Shown: in pieces, positions 44,143 through 56,398 of the stretch
Layout: every line of letters begins with the position of its first letter
How positions within the stretch are numbered: the stretch's first letter is position 1
Assembly: GCA_002778195.1 (NCBI GenBank)
Contig: PCDI01000012.1
Location: 901,801-965,800, forward strand
From: Raffaelea ambrosiae
Taxonomy: Eukaryota; Ascomycota; Sordariomycetes; Ophiostomatales; Ophiostomataceae
Length of the DNA stretch: 64,000 nt
Direction: 5' to 3'
Made by a program: the position numbers and the translations under genes
Notes under the pieces: model-generated
The model's database searches: none
Seen by the model: only the letters and a program-made list of their open reading frames with translations
What the model was told of the DNA's origin: nothing

Positions 44143-44168
44143 GCAAGATACTTTTGCAAGATACTTTT
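44143..44168. repeat. 13-base tandem duplication
   Basis: GCAAGATACTTTT occurs at 44143-44155 and exactly again at 44156-44168. Confidence 0.95.
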
Positions 44169-45995
44169 GTGCGGTCTCTTTAGTTTCTTACATAGGACGA
44201 GCGCACAGCTAACAGTAGCTAGGTGATTATGCCAGGCTGGTCCCAGCTCTCTGGGGCAATCACTAGCTAACTTACATAAGTTCGGCCTTGTCTCTTCGTC
44301 GCTTCTCTTCGTTTTTCGCTCCCGTTATGCGCCGGGCTGGCCTGCTATATTTTGCTCTTCTTCGGGCTGGGTGCTCTTTCCTGTTCTGCTGTCGGCTTGG
44401 GTCCCCTCTCTCTTGTTAGTGTGTATGCAGTCGCACCTGCACCGCCGCCTAGGTTTCGCTGGAACTCGCAGGACGGACCTGAGCAGCGCTTTCCCTTTTG
44501 GAATATGTACTTACACCCACACCCACTGCGCCCACTTTTCGCCGGGTCTGCCTTGCCCAAATGCCGCGCATGACCAGGGGTGCATGCGCCAGAAACCAGC
44601 ATCTGTTCTGCATATTGGGGTCTTCATATGCGTACAAATGACAGCGCAAGTACGGGTCCAGAGGTTGCAGAAACGAAACATTGGATAGGGGAAGGCAGAA
44701 GAGGACAAACTACGGTGTTAACACAAGCGAAAAAAAAAAGTAAAACAATCAGCAACGCAAAAGGAATAAAAAAAAATAGAAACGTCAGTGCAAAACATTC
44801 CTTCCTGGAATGGAACTTTCCATGGTGGTATCCACAACCGTTCCTCCCTGGCGGCTACCCAGGATCGACAAGAGCGACAGCCATGCTAGTACATCACTAC
44901 TCGTACGTACTCGTACAGACCATAGATCAGAAAAGGAAAGAGCGTAAGTCAGCACAAAAAATAAAAATAAATATAAATATAAAAATAAATAAAAGAAGCA
45001 CAAGAAACACAAGAAGCACAAAAAAGCACAAAAAAAACATCATTAAAGCAGGACTCAATCAAGTGACCCCTCTGCAGGCCGAGCTCGGCCATGCGCGTGC
45101 TCATGTCTCCCAGCCTCTGTACTCGCAAGTCTGTTCCTTTTTTTCGTTTTTGATCGGGTCGCCGGCGGCGCCGTGTGGCCCTCCTCCACACCCCAGCCCA
45201 GCCCAGCACACACCCCTCCCCCCTGCCTTCGCCCTCCTCTGGGCTCCACCGCATGCGCTCCCTCTTTGCTCGCATTCTGCAGGCCGATGGACGGTCGCTC
45301 TTTCCTCATTGCTGCGCTACCCACTCGCACCAGCCCTCCGCCTCTGGCGTGTGCCTCTGGCGGACCAAAAGCGGAGGGGTGGCTCTGGTGGCCCGTTTGG
45401 CCCTATGCTTGTACTCTGTATCCCACTACGGCAGGCGCGAGGCAGGTGCAAGTGAGTATATCTCTCCCCACCACCCTCTTTCCCTCCTGCTCACCCTCTC
45501 CTTCATAATGGTTACGAGTTTTCTTGATTTTTCTTACCTTCCCTTTTCTTTCTTCTCTTCCTTTCCTCGCGATCTTCTCGTCCTCTTCACCCTCCCCTCC
45601 CCTTCTTTCTCTTCAGTCGTGGCCGCGGTGTCGTCTTACTAGCAGTTCTTAGTCTCGTCCCTCCCTCGTCTCTCTCCGCTTCCCGCCTTCCCTGCTCTAG
45701 GAACCACCCGACTGCACCACCACAGCCCTTTTTTTTTTGTCTTTGTTTCTTTTCTTCGCTCATTCTTCATTTCTCCTCTTCATCCTATTTTTTTCTTTGT
45801 TCTCCTCCCTCGGCCTGTCCTTCTAGATAGATCCCTTGCCTGCCCTCCCTTCTTGTCTCTTCCGCTGCCCATCCTTCTTAAAGTTGCCCGTCCCCTCCCC
45901 CCGTTCTCGGTCTTGTGTACCCCAGAGTTGCGGTTTCCCTGTGTCGTCACCTGATCCCGCTTAGAAGCAACTCACATCACATCTGTCCAGCCAGC

Positions 45996-47084
45996 ATGCC
46001 TCCACAACTGCTACCCGCCTCGGCGGCTGCCTTTGCTCCTCGGGCTTCCTCCGTCAACGTCGTCCTGGGCTCCAAGATCGAGCCGTGGCTGACCCAGACT
46101 CTCAAGCGCATCAACCGCGTCAAGCGGCCACTCAACAGCGTCCCCCAGCACCAGCGATGTCTAACAGAAACGCTCTCGTCTGAAAACGCCATCTGGACGC
46201 TGGCGTCGCTGATGGTCACCAAGGCGCCCGAGTCGGAGCTGCGCCAGGACCCCAACCCGCTAATCGAGGCCGTCTTCAACTACCAGATGATCACCGTCGA
46301 GGCCTACATCGTCCATGTCGACATGGTCCTGCGCAACGAGGTCGCCTTCAAGCTGACGCCCGACACCATCGAGGCCCTGATCGAGTACCACAAGGATATC
46401 CACTGCGTCGACGCCAAGGCCAACACCTACGACTGGTCTGAGAAGGAGCAGCAGTGCAAGAAGCTGCACAACGACTTTGTCCAGGCCGTCAACAAGTATG
46501 TGTACCGCACGCATGTGTCTGCCCTCGAGGGCCTCGAGGAGGACGGCGCCGGTGAGCTGCTGTGCGGCCGCAGCGAGGAGGTCAAGAACAACATAATGGC
46601 CATGTTCAAGCCACTACTGCCGCCACCGCCAAAGGTCGTCGACGTCTTCCGCCAGCCACCCCTGCTGCCCAGCAATGCCGCCGCCAACATGAACAATATC
46701 TGGGCCCAGCAGGCCGCTGCCGCCGCCGCTGCCGCCGCCATTGCCGCCACTGCTGCCACGGTCACCGCCGCCATGCCTGCGCCTGTCGAGTCGTGGCGCG
46801 TCCTGCCATCCAGCCCCAACGTGCCGACCACCTCGGTCGAAAACAACGCCAACATCTGGGCCAACATGGGCCTCGCCGATATGCAGCAGGCTTCGCCATC
46901 GCCAACGTACAGCCAGCCGTACTCCTCAGCCGCGCTCTACTACTGCTCTTCGCCTTCACCCGTCGTCTCTGCGCCCATGCCGCAGCTGCCATTGCCGAGC
47001 ATGCTGCCGTCACAGTGTGGCGTCAGCGTCGGCTATGGCTCCTTCGGCTGGGACCGGTATCAGGAGTACACGACCACGATATGA
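45996..47084 (+). CDS. Unrecognised 362-residue protein downstream of gene desert
   Basis: A single exon starting at 45996 (MPPQLLPASAAAFAPRASS) after a C/T-rich leader. The first about 210 residues look globular and helical (VVLGSKIEPWLTQTLKRINR, SENAIWTLASLMVTKAPESE, FNYQMITVEAYIVHVDMVLR) with strong third-position C/G bias, which supports real coding. The C-terminal 150 residues are low complexity: a Pro-rich stretch, an Ala run near 46705-46775, then Ser/Pro/Tyr/Met-rich sequence. I recognise no domain. Such a layout (globular domain, disordered tail, very long upstream non-coding region) is common in fungal regulators, but this is only suggestive. An in-frame extension to 45915 lacks an ATG. 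Confidence 0.7.
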   Translation: MPPQLLPASAAAFAPRASSVNVVLGSKIEPWLTQTLKRINRVKRPLNSVPQHQRCLTETLSSENAIWTLASLMVTKAPESELRQDPNPLIEAVFNYQMITVEAYIVHVDMVLRNEVAFKLTPDTIEALIEYHKDIHCVDAKANTYDWSEKEQQCKKLHNDFVQAVNKYVYRTHVSALEGLEEDGAGELLCGRSEEVKNNIMAMFKPLLPPPPKVVDVFRQPPLLPSNAAANMNNIWAQQAAAAAAAAAIAATAATVTAAMPAPVESWRVLPSSPNVPTTSVENNANIWANMGLADMQQASPSPTYSQPYSSAALYYCSSPSPVVSAPMPQLPLPSMLPSQCGVSVGYGSFGWDRYQEYTTTI

Positions 47085-49415
47085 CAACCAGCTGCCGTCA
47101 CTGGAACAATCACGAATACCACCTCATCCGCTTATCCAGCGGTCTTAGCACCTACGGCGCCTGTCATTTCTGCCCCCCCTCCGCCCCCTATGTACTGGCA
47201 ACAGAGGGGTCAATAGGATTGGATTCTTTCCGTGGTCAGGAGACCGAGAAAAGGGACAGGCCATCCTCGTCTCCTTTTTCTGTGCTTTTTTCTTCTTTTT
47301 TGGGGTTGTTCCAGGGACGGCGTTGCTTCTGGGAAAGACAACGACACCTATCAAAGCTGAGGGCTGCACACCACCACTCTCACATCTGGCATTGCACAAA
47401 AGCGACGGCGTGACGGACAAGCAAAAGACAGCGGCTGTGCCAACAGCATCTACAGCATAGACGGCGGGCATTTCTTACACGGCAAAACGGCGTTTCAACA
47501 GCATCGGACACGGAGCAAATTGGGTCGACACTTGTACAATCTATCTACACATACCCGCCTTTCCTTTTCACCACTCTGGGATCATAATGCGGGTTTCATT
47601 TTCTATTTCGGGTTTTACTTTATTTTTCGTTTTTTTTAGCGGGCGAGCGATCTTTCTTCATTTTTCAAGTCATTTCACATGGGTCACAGGAAAGAGCGGG
47701 CAAGATCTCATCAGCACGAACCGCGAGGTCGGTCACACAGCCATTTCTTTTCGATTCTTCTCCCCATTTTCCCCCTTTACACCCAATCCCATATTACGGC
47801 TGGGTCCTCGGGCGGGTTCTTTGCATACATACAGGCGGTCCTTGGTTTCATTTTAAGACACATGCAGCAATGCACTCCCTAACGGGAAGACACTTTTTTG
47901 TTTTTTGTTTTCTGCTCTTTTTTTTTTCGTGGGACGCATTTGTGTTGCCATCTATTCTCCTTTTTTTTTTCTTCTATCGCCTCACCCTTTCTTTTTTTGG
48001 ATACGCGGCATTGGCTTTCTTCATGATACCCCCCATTACGCAAGTTGGTCTGAGATACCACTTCGCGGTTCCGCTCGCTTCGGACTTTTCCTATTGCCTT
48101 GTTCATATTTTTTCACCCCCTATTTTGGGCCTGAAAAGGACCCATGCCTCTCTTTTCCATGAAATGATTTACGGCCTCTCACGACGAATAATGTATACCA
48201 CGAGCTTTACGAAGAGGCTTTCCCCTGGAGAGAAAGTCTTATGGAACACGTTCGACACGATTCTTCCTCACGACGAGCTATTGAGTTACACATTCGACAT
48301 CGAGAGGCTGGCTGCCAAAGGAACTGGTTTCCTTGCAGCATCATTCTGTGGCCGAGACACACACGACAGCCATTGAGCAGAGATAATCTGGCGGGCAAAG
48401 AAAAGGGAACTAGGCAACTGGTTGCCGGACGGTCCTTTTTTTTTGTCTAGCCGCAAAAATCTACATCGACGGTACACTGTGTCTTCGGAAGACGGCAGGG
48501 GTCCAAAGCAATCATAGAGAAAACGAGTCCGACGCTGAAGAAAGCCGCCACAGAAAAAACAGAACCACCAGAAACAGAAAAGGACGTCAACTATTCAACT
48601 ACACGTCTGCTGGGCAGCGTGACTAATAGTTGGTACGATACGATCACAATTAATTCGGGCCTCTTCACCAGTCTGGCCACACCCAGCCACGACACAACTG
48701 CCAGAGGCGTTGCGTGCGTGGAGTGTGTGCGGAAATGGTGGAGAGAAGGGAAAAGAAACAGTTGGCAAGCAAAGCGTAGCTACACCTCGCTACGAAACAT
48801 TTTGTGGTCCACCCGCGGCTTTGACAGCGTGGGTGGCCGGCACGCCGCCTGGCACGGGAGACAAAAAGGCACTGCAGTAGTCAACAGGACAAGGACACTA
48901 CTCGCCGTGCGAGTCTGTCGGTGTTCTGTTCGGCTTGCTTTGTCTCTATTTCGTCTTCCTGCGGCGTGCCCAAAGAAGCTCCTTGGGGTGCTGGAATATT
49001 TCTTTTGTCATTCCTGTGTCTCATTTTTTTGGTCTTTAAAGGGAAAAGGATTTGTCCTGGAGACTTGTCCTGCCACCTAACCTGACAGGCTCAGTTATCC
49101 CATCAGAGGTCGTCTCTTCTTTGTGACTCTTGTATCTTGTTGCATAGTAGTTCATCTGAGCCAAATTTAAAAAAATAGTAAAATTGTCGAGTGCTTCCTG
49201 TGAATGCTTAAAGTGCTTTGTCGTCTGTATTATTGTCTGTGTTGGAAATCAGGGAAATGTTGGTCATTGAAACACGAAGCTATTGAGGCGGAATATTGAT
49301 ATACAAGACGGGGAATAAATATGACAACAGCAGCCGATGCTTCTTGCTGAAACGCCAGTTTTCTTATCTTACCTCCTCCGTCCTTCTCTTTTTGGGGGTT
49401 TCTTTTTGTACTTTT
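47085..49415. other. Convergent gene-poor spacer (2.3 kb)
   Basis: This lies between the 362-residue gene (+) and the alcohol oxidase gene (-). It is T-rich, with many short homopolymers around 47600-48050. An open frame at 47870-48376 is mostly Phe/Leu encoded by T runs and does not look like a real protein. No gene is supported. Confidence 0.5.
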
Positions 49416-52192
49416 CTACATTATCTTCAGATCCCGCAATACACCCTGTGCTATCCAGTCCGCCAACGCCATGACCGTCACCATCGGGTTCACTCCGCTT
49501 GCGCTCGGGAACACGCTCGCATCGGCCACATGCAAGCCCTCCGTGCCCCAAACCCGGCCCCGCGGGTCCACCACGCTGTGCGCACCCTTGTCGTCGCCCA
49601 TCCGGCAGGTGCCCATCTGGTGCGCCGACGCAAAGGGCGTGGCCGTCGTCCACCCGCCCCATAGCGACGACATTGACATGCCGACATCCCGCACGTGGTC
49701 GACCCACTTCTCGAACGCGATTTCGTCCTGGATGCGCGAGTGTGCCCGGTCCCGGACATAGGGCCGGGCCCCGGCGACGTAGACGCGGATCTCGTTGGCC
49801 TTTTGGGCGCGGCAGAGGCGGGCGATGCCGATGGCGCCCTCGAGGGCGTTTTCGCGGTCGAGCGGCGAGATGTGGTAGTCGACGACGGGCTGGCCCGTGG
49901 TGGGGTCGGGAAAGACGCGGCCGCTGTCGCGGTCGCGGGTCAGACTGATGAAGCCGTCGAGGTGGCGGTGGCGCATAATGGCAGTCTTGAAATCGAGACC
50001 GTCGCGCCATGGAAGGTTGGCGAGGATGGCATACGGCTGGGAGTAGAACGTGTCAGGCGGGCTGTTCTTTCTTGGAGATAACAAAAAAGGGGGACAGACT
50101 GTACTTACCACCATGCAAGTGGTCTCGAGACGGGGGCCGTGGCCCTTGCCGTCGAGGTCCTCAAAGGACGTGCAGAGACTGGTGATGATGCCCTCTGTTG
50201 GGAAAGAGGAAGAGTTGTTAGCCACCCGTTTTTTTTGCTAAACCAAATGGTTACCGTGACCAAAGGGTTGCTGGACGGTCGCCTTGACTTACTGTCCATT
50301 GGTCTGGTCTCCTCGTCAAAGTAGGCAGCCACCATGGTGCAAGGATGCAGGTGGAGGTTCTTGCCAATTTGGGGGTTCTAGAAAACAATCGGGCCATTAG
50401 TAAACAAATCCTAGTTTTTTTTGTGTGTGATTTAATTCTTGCAGTTTGATGCAGTTTGATGCAGTTTGATGCTGCCTGTCCGTCATCTGGGTTGCAAACT
50501 CACCGTCAGACCGCTCTTGACCAGAAGCACAGGACTCCACAGACTGCCGCCCGCAACAATGACCTTCTTGGCCTTGACAACAACGCGCCGCTTGGTCCGC
50601 TCGCTCTCGGGAGCGGTGGTGCTGCCCGAGGCGCTCCGCGACAGCCACGTGCCCACAATGCCCGTGGCCTTGGGCGTGCCCTTGGACTTGGGCTGGTAGA
50701 CGCCCGGCGGCGGGATGCTCGTGGGTGTGCTGCGGCTGCTGCCGTCGTCCTTGTCAAAGAGCACCCGCTCCACCTGGAAGCCTTCGATGAACGTGGCACC
50801 GGCCTCGGCAGCAGCTGGCAGCCAGGACACCGTCGTGCCGCGCTTATCGGCACTGGAGCAGCCCAGGTGGCAGTGGCCGCAGTCGTGTGGCTCGCCGCCG
50901 TAGCCGTTCTGCAGAAGCGGTGCCGACTGGAACTTGAGCTTCTTGGCACCGTCGATCAGCACGCGGCCGCGGTGCGACTGGCCGTCGGGGTCGCTGGCCG
51001 GGCGCTCCAGATGGGCCGGGGTCGCATCATTGCAGCCCATAAATCCAATGACGCGGTCGAGACTGGCGTCAAACCCGGCGCCCTGGATGAACGACATGCC
51101 GGGCTCGCGGCCGTCCGTGGACCACTCGTTGCGGACGTAGCTCGGCGGCTTCAGACAGACGGACCAGTTGATGGTGCCGCCGCCGCCCCAGCAGGCGCCC
51201 GCCAGCACGGTGATGCACGGGTCCGTCGAGGCGAGCACGCCGTTGTTCTCAAACATCAGGCGTGCGCCGGCCTCTTGCGGCATCGGCAGCTCGCGCTGTC
51301 GATAGTGGTAGGCCTTGTCGACGACCACGACCTTGTGGCCGGCCGCGGCCAAAACTTGGGCAGCCACGGCGCCACCACAGCCCGAGCCAACAATGACGAC
51401 ATCGGTTTCGATAACATCCGGTGAACTGCTGCTGCTGCTGCTGCTGGCGGGAAACTGGATAAACTCAAAGTCAGGGGCCTCGCCCGCACGCCAGTTGGGC
51501 GGCGCGTCGACATAGCCCGAGACCTGGCGGAACAGCGGCGCCGACATCAGATACGACGTCTGGGCCACGACCGAGATGCCGCGCACGAGCTTGCGCAGGT
51601 CCGGCAGCATCGAGGCTGCCCATCTCTTAATGACGGCCTCGCGCGCCACCAGCGATTGCTTGTGCAGGGGGGTCAGCGAGCCCGTGAGCACGAACGCTCC
51701 GGGCCGGGTGGCCAGCACAGTCAGCACATCGCCGAGCTGCTTCCGGGTTTGGTTGGAGGCGCCGCTAATGGTGCGCTTGAGGCTCGACAGAAAGAGCGGG
51801 TTGTCGGACGGCCGGTCGGCGAAAAAGTCGGCGACAAGGTCGGTGTCGGGTGGGTTACAAAAAGCGCGGCGGGCCTTGACAATGGTGTCATCAAGGTCCT
51901 TTTGCGGGACGACGCGGTGGCTGCGGCGGTCAAAGTCGAGGTCGTCGTGCACAGTCTTGGGGGCGAGCCCGCTCGCGGCACGGGAGTCCTTGTCGGCGAC
52001 CACGGACGGAATGAAGGCGTCCGCAAGCGCGAGCAGGACGGCCCACTGCGCCGGGGTCCAGAAGTCGCCGCTGGGTGCCGCAGGGGGCTCAGGCGGCACT
52101 GGTGCGGTGGCCACCACAGGCTTGGTCACTGCTGCTGCTGCTGCTGCTGCCGTCGCTGCCGGAGCCGGCTTCCGTTGGGCGGAGGCGGTCAT
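49416..52192 (-). CDS. Long-chain fatty alcohol oxidase (GMC/FAO family), four exons
   Basis: A flavoenzyme that oxidises long-chain alcohols to aldehydes with O2, acting in omega-oxidation or alkane and wax use. Exons (minus) are 50504-52192, 50293-50377, 50109-50194 and 49416-50066, for 836 residues. An FAO-specific N-terminal region (FWTPAQWAVLLALADAFIPS) precedes the FAD-binding motif DVVIVGSGCGGAVAAQVLAA (after a poly-Ser run near 51440). Then come GACWGGGGTINWSVCLKPP, the Cys-rich HDCGHCHLGCSSADKRGT, and the C-terminal GMC segment MGTCRMGDDKGAHSVVDPRG followed by DASVFPSASGVNPMVTVMAL, which is typical of the catalytic end. Intron 3 (50067-50108) is only 42 nt, a multiple of three and free of stops. 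Intron 1 contains a triplicated 10-mer. FAO proteins are usually membrane or peroxisome associated. Confidence 0.9.
50441..50470. repeat. Three exact tandem copies of GCAGTTTGAT
   Basis: The 10-base unit is repeated exactly at 50441, 50451 and 50461 inside intron 1 (50378-50503) of the alcohol oxidase gene. Confidence 0.95.
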
Positions 52193-55100
52193 AACGGGGG
52201 AGGAGAAGGTGGAGAGACTTTCCAATGTAGTGGGATCCAAAACTCTGGGGGTAGAAAAGAACAAGGTGACTGGGAAGACCAGAAAACCGGCTGTGTCGGA
52301 GAAAGTAACTCGCACACAACTTACACACAACTCGCGCACATTGAGAAGTGTGGTCGCCGAATGGGTTCACTGTGTGCTTCTTGACATGCCAGGTGGTGAA
52401 ACGAAGTCGTTGTGTGTAAAGTTCGGTGAAGCCCGCAGTGGAACCCACAAGTCAAGTTTCACAACATGAAGCTCACGAGAAGCCAAAATAAGCAGACACG
52501 GCATGAAAAAGAGCACAGAGGAAGGCTCCAAAGAAGGAAGGGCCCCCGCAAGGTGAAGCTTAAGTATGCTTTCATGTGTCAGTCGCTCTTTCCTCGTGAT
52601 GATGCACTAGCCCCTCTTTCACCTGCCTCCTAGTTGCATCGGTCGTACCCAGTGTCCGGGGCACTGGCTTGGGCTACGGCTGCTACGGAGACCAATGGCA
52701 AGACCATCGCATCAACACATTGCGACCGGAAAGCCTTGGGAAGGATGCCACGGCTGAATTTTGGCGGAGCCTCTTGATTGGGCTTGCATTTGCTTTTTCT
52801 CTGTTGTGGCTGTTGCGCAACGGTGCGAGACGGTTGGCCGTCAATTCCACGTGAGAAACTGGAAAAACAAAAGGTACACCAAACCGTTGAATTGTGGCCC
52901 GCGCGCAACAGCGCAATGAGCGTCATGAAAGTTTGCGCTCCTCTGGTACACTTAGAGAGCCTTGTCTGCACACTCTTGGGGTCTTTATTACCGTGTTTTG
53001 TCCCACCGTAGCATGAGGCTCTGAGAGTCTGACAGAAGGCTTACTCGTACATGGAATGGCGATGGGATCGGAGTGCGGGGACAATTGATACACTGTGTCA
53101 ATACAACTGCGCTTAGATAGGCCCGGACTTTCACCTGTCAATTCCCAATGACACCTGGTGACCTGGCCGATGCTATTTATTGGATCGCTCTGCGCATCAC
53201 AGAAACATCATCGCCGTGGCGCGATTTTCTCGTACAACAACATCGACGGATGTTGGACGAGAGCGCAATTCAGCTTACACCGCAAAAGTCGTGTAATTCG
53301 GGATGCTTCCGACTTTGTCTGAGCCCCAATGGATTGCTGAGAAAAGAGCTCTAGAACGTCGCACAAATCAAGAAAGAGAATAGAAAGAGAGACAAGGGGC
53401 TGGTCACCGCCGTTGGAGCACCAAAGGCAGGGAAGCAGAATGTGGGGGGGAAAGAAGATCCAAAAAGTGGGCACGCACAATTCGGCTGTCTGGCTTGGGA
53501 AGCACGAACGATCTTGGGGGATGAAGGCAGAGAAATCTCCACAAAGTGCGCAGCCTCGGCTTGGGGTGTGCTGTTGTCTCCTAAAACAGTAAAAGGCCCA
53601 ATATATAGACCAATAATTATGTACGTGTCTTGAGATAGACATCATAGATTTGTTAGTGCAGACGGGAATGAGAAGGAAGAATGTGCGATTTGCACGTGAG
53701 ACCGACATCTTCCCGCTCGGTTGGGCGCTGCGGGTTTCCCCGGAATTTCAAGGATGGCATTGGACAACTGCTGTCGCGCTTTTTCGCCTGGGCACGTTCC
53801 AACTCTGGGCATGCAGGGAGTGTGAGAGTTTTGTTGGCCTTTTTTTTGTTAGCGTTTTTGTTGGGGACAAGGCGGGGCAGGGTTTTTTTTTCTGGTCGTT
53901 GAGAAGCAGGGAAAGCATAAGAGTTTGGAAGAATTGAGTAACGAATTAAAAAAATTAACAGAAAAGGCCCGTAATAGAAGGACAACGGAGCTATACAAGG
54001 TCCCAAACTGGAGAGACGGTTGATTACTCTGTAGCAAACTTCTTTCCGGTCGCTTACACTGTTCGATTCCTTCAATATATGCGCGTTGTGAACAATTGCG
54101 CACATTGACACAGAGTGAACCCTAGAACCAACACTCTCGAAAAATTTCACAAGGCACCCCTTCTTGTGATAAAAGGAACTCTTGAATCGTGTTGACGTCT
54201 AATATATGTTACTATACATAACATCACTCTTCTTTATACACCCTTCTCGAAATATGCCTTCTAGAAGCGTTATACTTCCCAGGACAGGAAAACAGAGAAA
54301 AGTGGCAAGAGAAAGTGGATTGTGTCTGTTGCAGAAACAAGGGAACGGGCCCTTTGAACATAAACTTGTTCATGGAGACCTATTCAAAGAAAGCCATTGG
54401 CTGCCATGGCTGCCATGGCTGCGCAAGCTTCAGTCTACAAGTTAAACCATCCGGGCCAGCAAAGCCAGTCCAGTCTTGACCTGAATGGACTCTCCAGTCC
54501 GACAAATAAGAAGAAAAAACCACGAGGAAATTGCTAGTGATGGTAGTCTGACGTCGACACGACGGTTACTTGTTGCGGAAGCTTCCCAATCAGGAAAGAA
54601 CAGCTCCAAATGCAAGTCTACGCAGCCAATGACAGTCCTCGCTTCCATGGCCCCAAATGGTTACCACAAGGCATAAGGCTTACAATTGTTGAGGTAGCGC
54701 ATCCGTGGCTTTATTACCTCTTCTATCATTTGTTGACTCGGCAGTGGTACAATGCAGCAGTGATCATACTAGGGAAGACAGCAAACTTTCCAAATCTGGC
54801 AGCACGATATGTTGTAGTCATTATCTTTGCTTTCTTGGCAATAGATGCACGATTTCATATGAAGTTATGGTCTTGCTACCCCGTTAAAGCTCGCAGCCTT
54901 GCATTTATTGGCTGAAAAGATTCCATTTAGCATTCATACAGGGTCGTGCTAGTATGCATATTGTCGGCGTCTTGGTTTCAACTGGGTAGCATGGTCAATG
55001 AAGCACACATTCTCTACCCGGACAACCATATTTGCTGGAAGATTGAGATACAGAAAGTCAGAGACAAAGTTCCGAGCCCGTCACCATTACTAAATATGTT

Positions 55101-56398
55101 ATTATAGCAGAATTTCTCAAGGAGCGACCCAGAAATATTGTCACAAAATTTCAGACTCATAAGCACGGATGGATTTCCATAGCATCTTGTCTCCTCAGAG
55201 GGTCCATATTCCAGCGGAATCCGTGTCGTTGAAAGTGATGGACCGCGTTTATCATGGTAAGATTGGAACCAGTGTGGCGCCATTGTTGTAACACAAAGAT
55301 CTCGGCCAAATTACAAAAACGTAGAAGAAAAGACGAAATGGCGACCGGACTCGAGAACGACGTCATGTGGGATGGGCGGCGTTGGCAGTGCCCATGTGTC
55401 GTTGGCATGTGGTTGTTCAAGGAGGCTTTCCTAAAAAGAAATGGCTGCCAAAGTCTGGTCGGCGTGGAATTTGTCAAGTGGAAGCCGTATATGACAGTGC
55501 ACTGACATATGAAGTAACTATATGTGTGCATGTGCGTTGCTGTGGTTTTGGTTTTGGTTTTGATCTTTCCGGCATCTAGTTACACGGGGAATTTTCCAAG
55601 ACAAGTTTCTTTTATTGACACACAACAGAGCTCGTTCCTTGTTTGCAAAAATGGAACGTAGACATTGAACAGCATGGCACGTCAGATGAGAACGAGCCGA
55701 GCAAATAGAGTTGTGAGATCTGTACGTGGCGTGACGCCAAAAGCGCATGCTCACATGAACACGCACAGAAACAGACAGGCACTGGCATGTATGACAACCG
55801 AGGACCCTGGGGACATTCTGCTCGACAGAAAGCTGGCTCAGACGTCATGAGAAATTTGCAATCCGTAATACCATTTCAATAAGAACCTAGCGACTGAATT
55901 GTGAACAAGTTGCACAGCATTAAGCTCTCCGTTTCAGCGAGCGCCTTGCAGTGACAACGGAATTTAGACAGGGTCCAGTCAGGGGGCCAGTCCGGACAGC
56001 TGTTTGGCCGAAGACTCAACACGAGTCTCACCGCCAGTGAACCAAGCCTTATGCAAGGATCAAGAAGTGGACGCTCGTAAGGACCACCGAGTGCCCTGTT
56101 TGATAATGTGTGAGTAGTTGTGTACACGGCCATCCCGCACTGTGACAACATTCAACCTTCCATGCAGCCCTTCCGCTTCACCCCACGCAAAAAGACGCAG
56201 TTCCCCGCGACTTGTTGCCAAAGGAATGGGCCGTGCTGCTCCGCTAGGCTATTTAGTGAGACAGCGAGGCCGGTGTGTTTCTCCCCGTGTTGTCTTGGGC
56301 CTTCTGTGCACGGTTTGGGCAGTTCACAAAGTACTGACCAGCTCGCGTGTTTTCTTCTCGTGTGTTCCTGATCTGAGTAAGATATCCCAACAACCAAG
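52193..56398. other. Gene-poor region upstream of alcohol oxidase gene
   Basis: After the oxidase promoter (about 52200-52500) no supported gene appears. Frames near 52669, 53148 and 55338 are 55-70 codons long and lack homology that I can recognise. The segment 53.6-56.0 kb is AT-richer than its surroundings by eye, possibly decayed sequence, but no transposon domain or terminal repeat is visible. Confidence 0.5.

Larger units (their letters stand above)
41361..45995. other. Gene-poor region, right half, possible long leader or non-coding transcript
   Basis: A CCAAT-box cluster (41362-41472) is followed by pyrimidine-rich sequence (about 42170-42370 and 42540-42640) of the type seen near fungal transcription starts. 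Tandem hairpins lie at 42948-42985. An A-rich low-complexity stretch (about 44940-45050) and a strongly C/T-rich segment (about 45160-45990) immediately precede the 362-residue protein gene. No coding sequence is supported. Confidence 0.5.

Noticed and set aside
47870..48376. 168-codon frame downstream of the 362-residue gene
   Set aside because: Phe/Leu-rich because of T runs; no start-context, splice or motif support.
52669..52854. 61-codon frame with a hydrophobic segment
   Set aside because: It begins with TTG rather than ATG and has no supporting context.
54010..54075. Sequence with GTTCGATTCC resembling a tRNA B box
   Set aside because: No matching A box or acceptor stem could be drawn around it.
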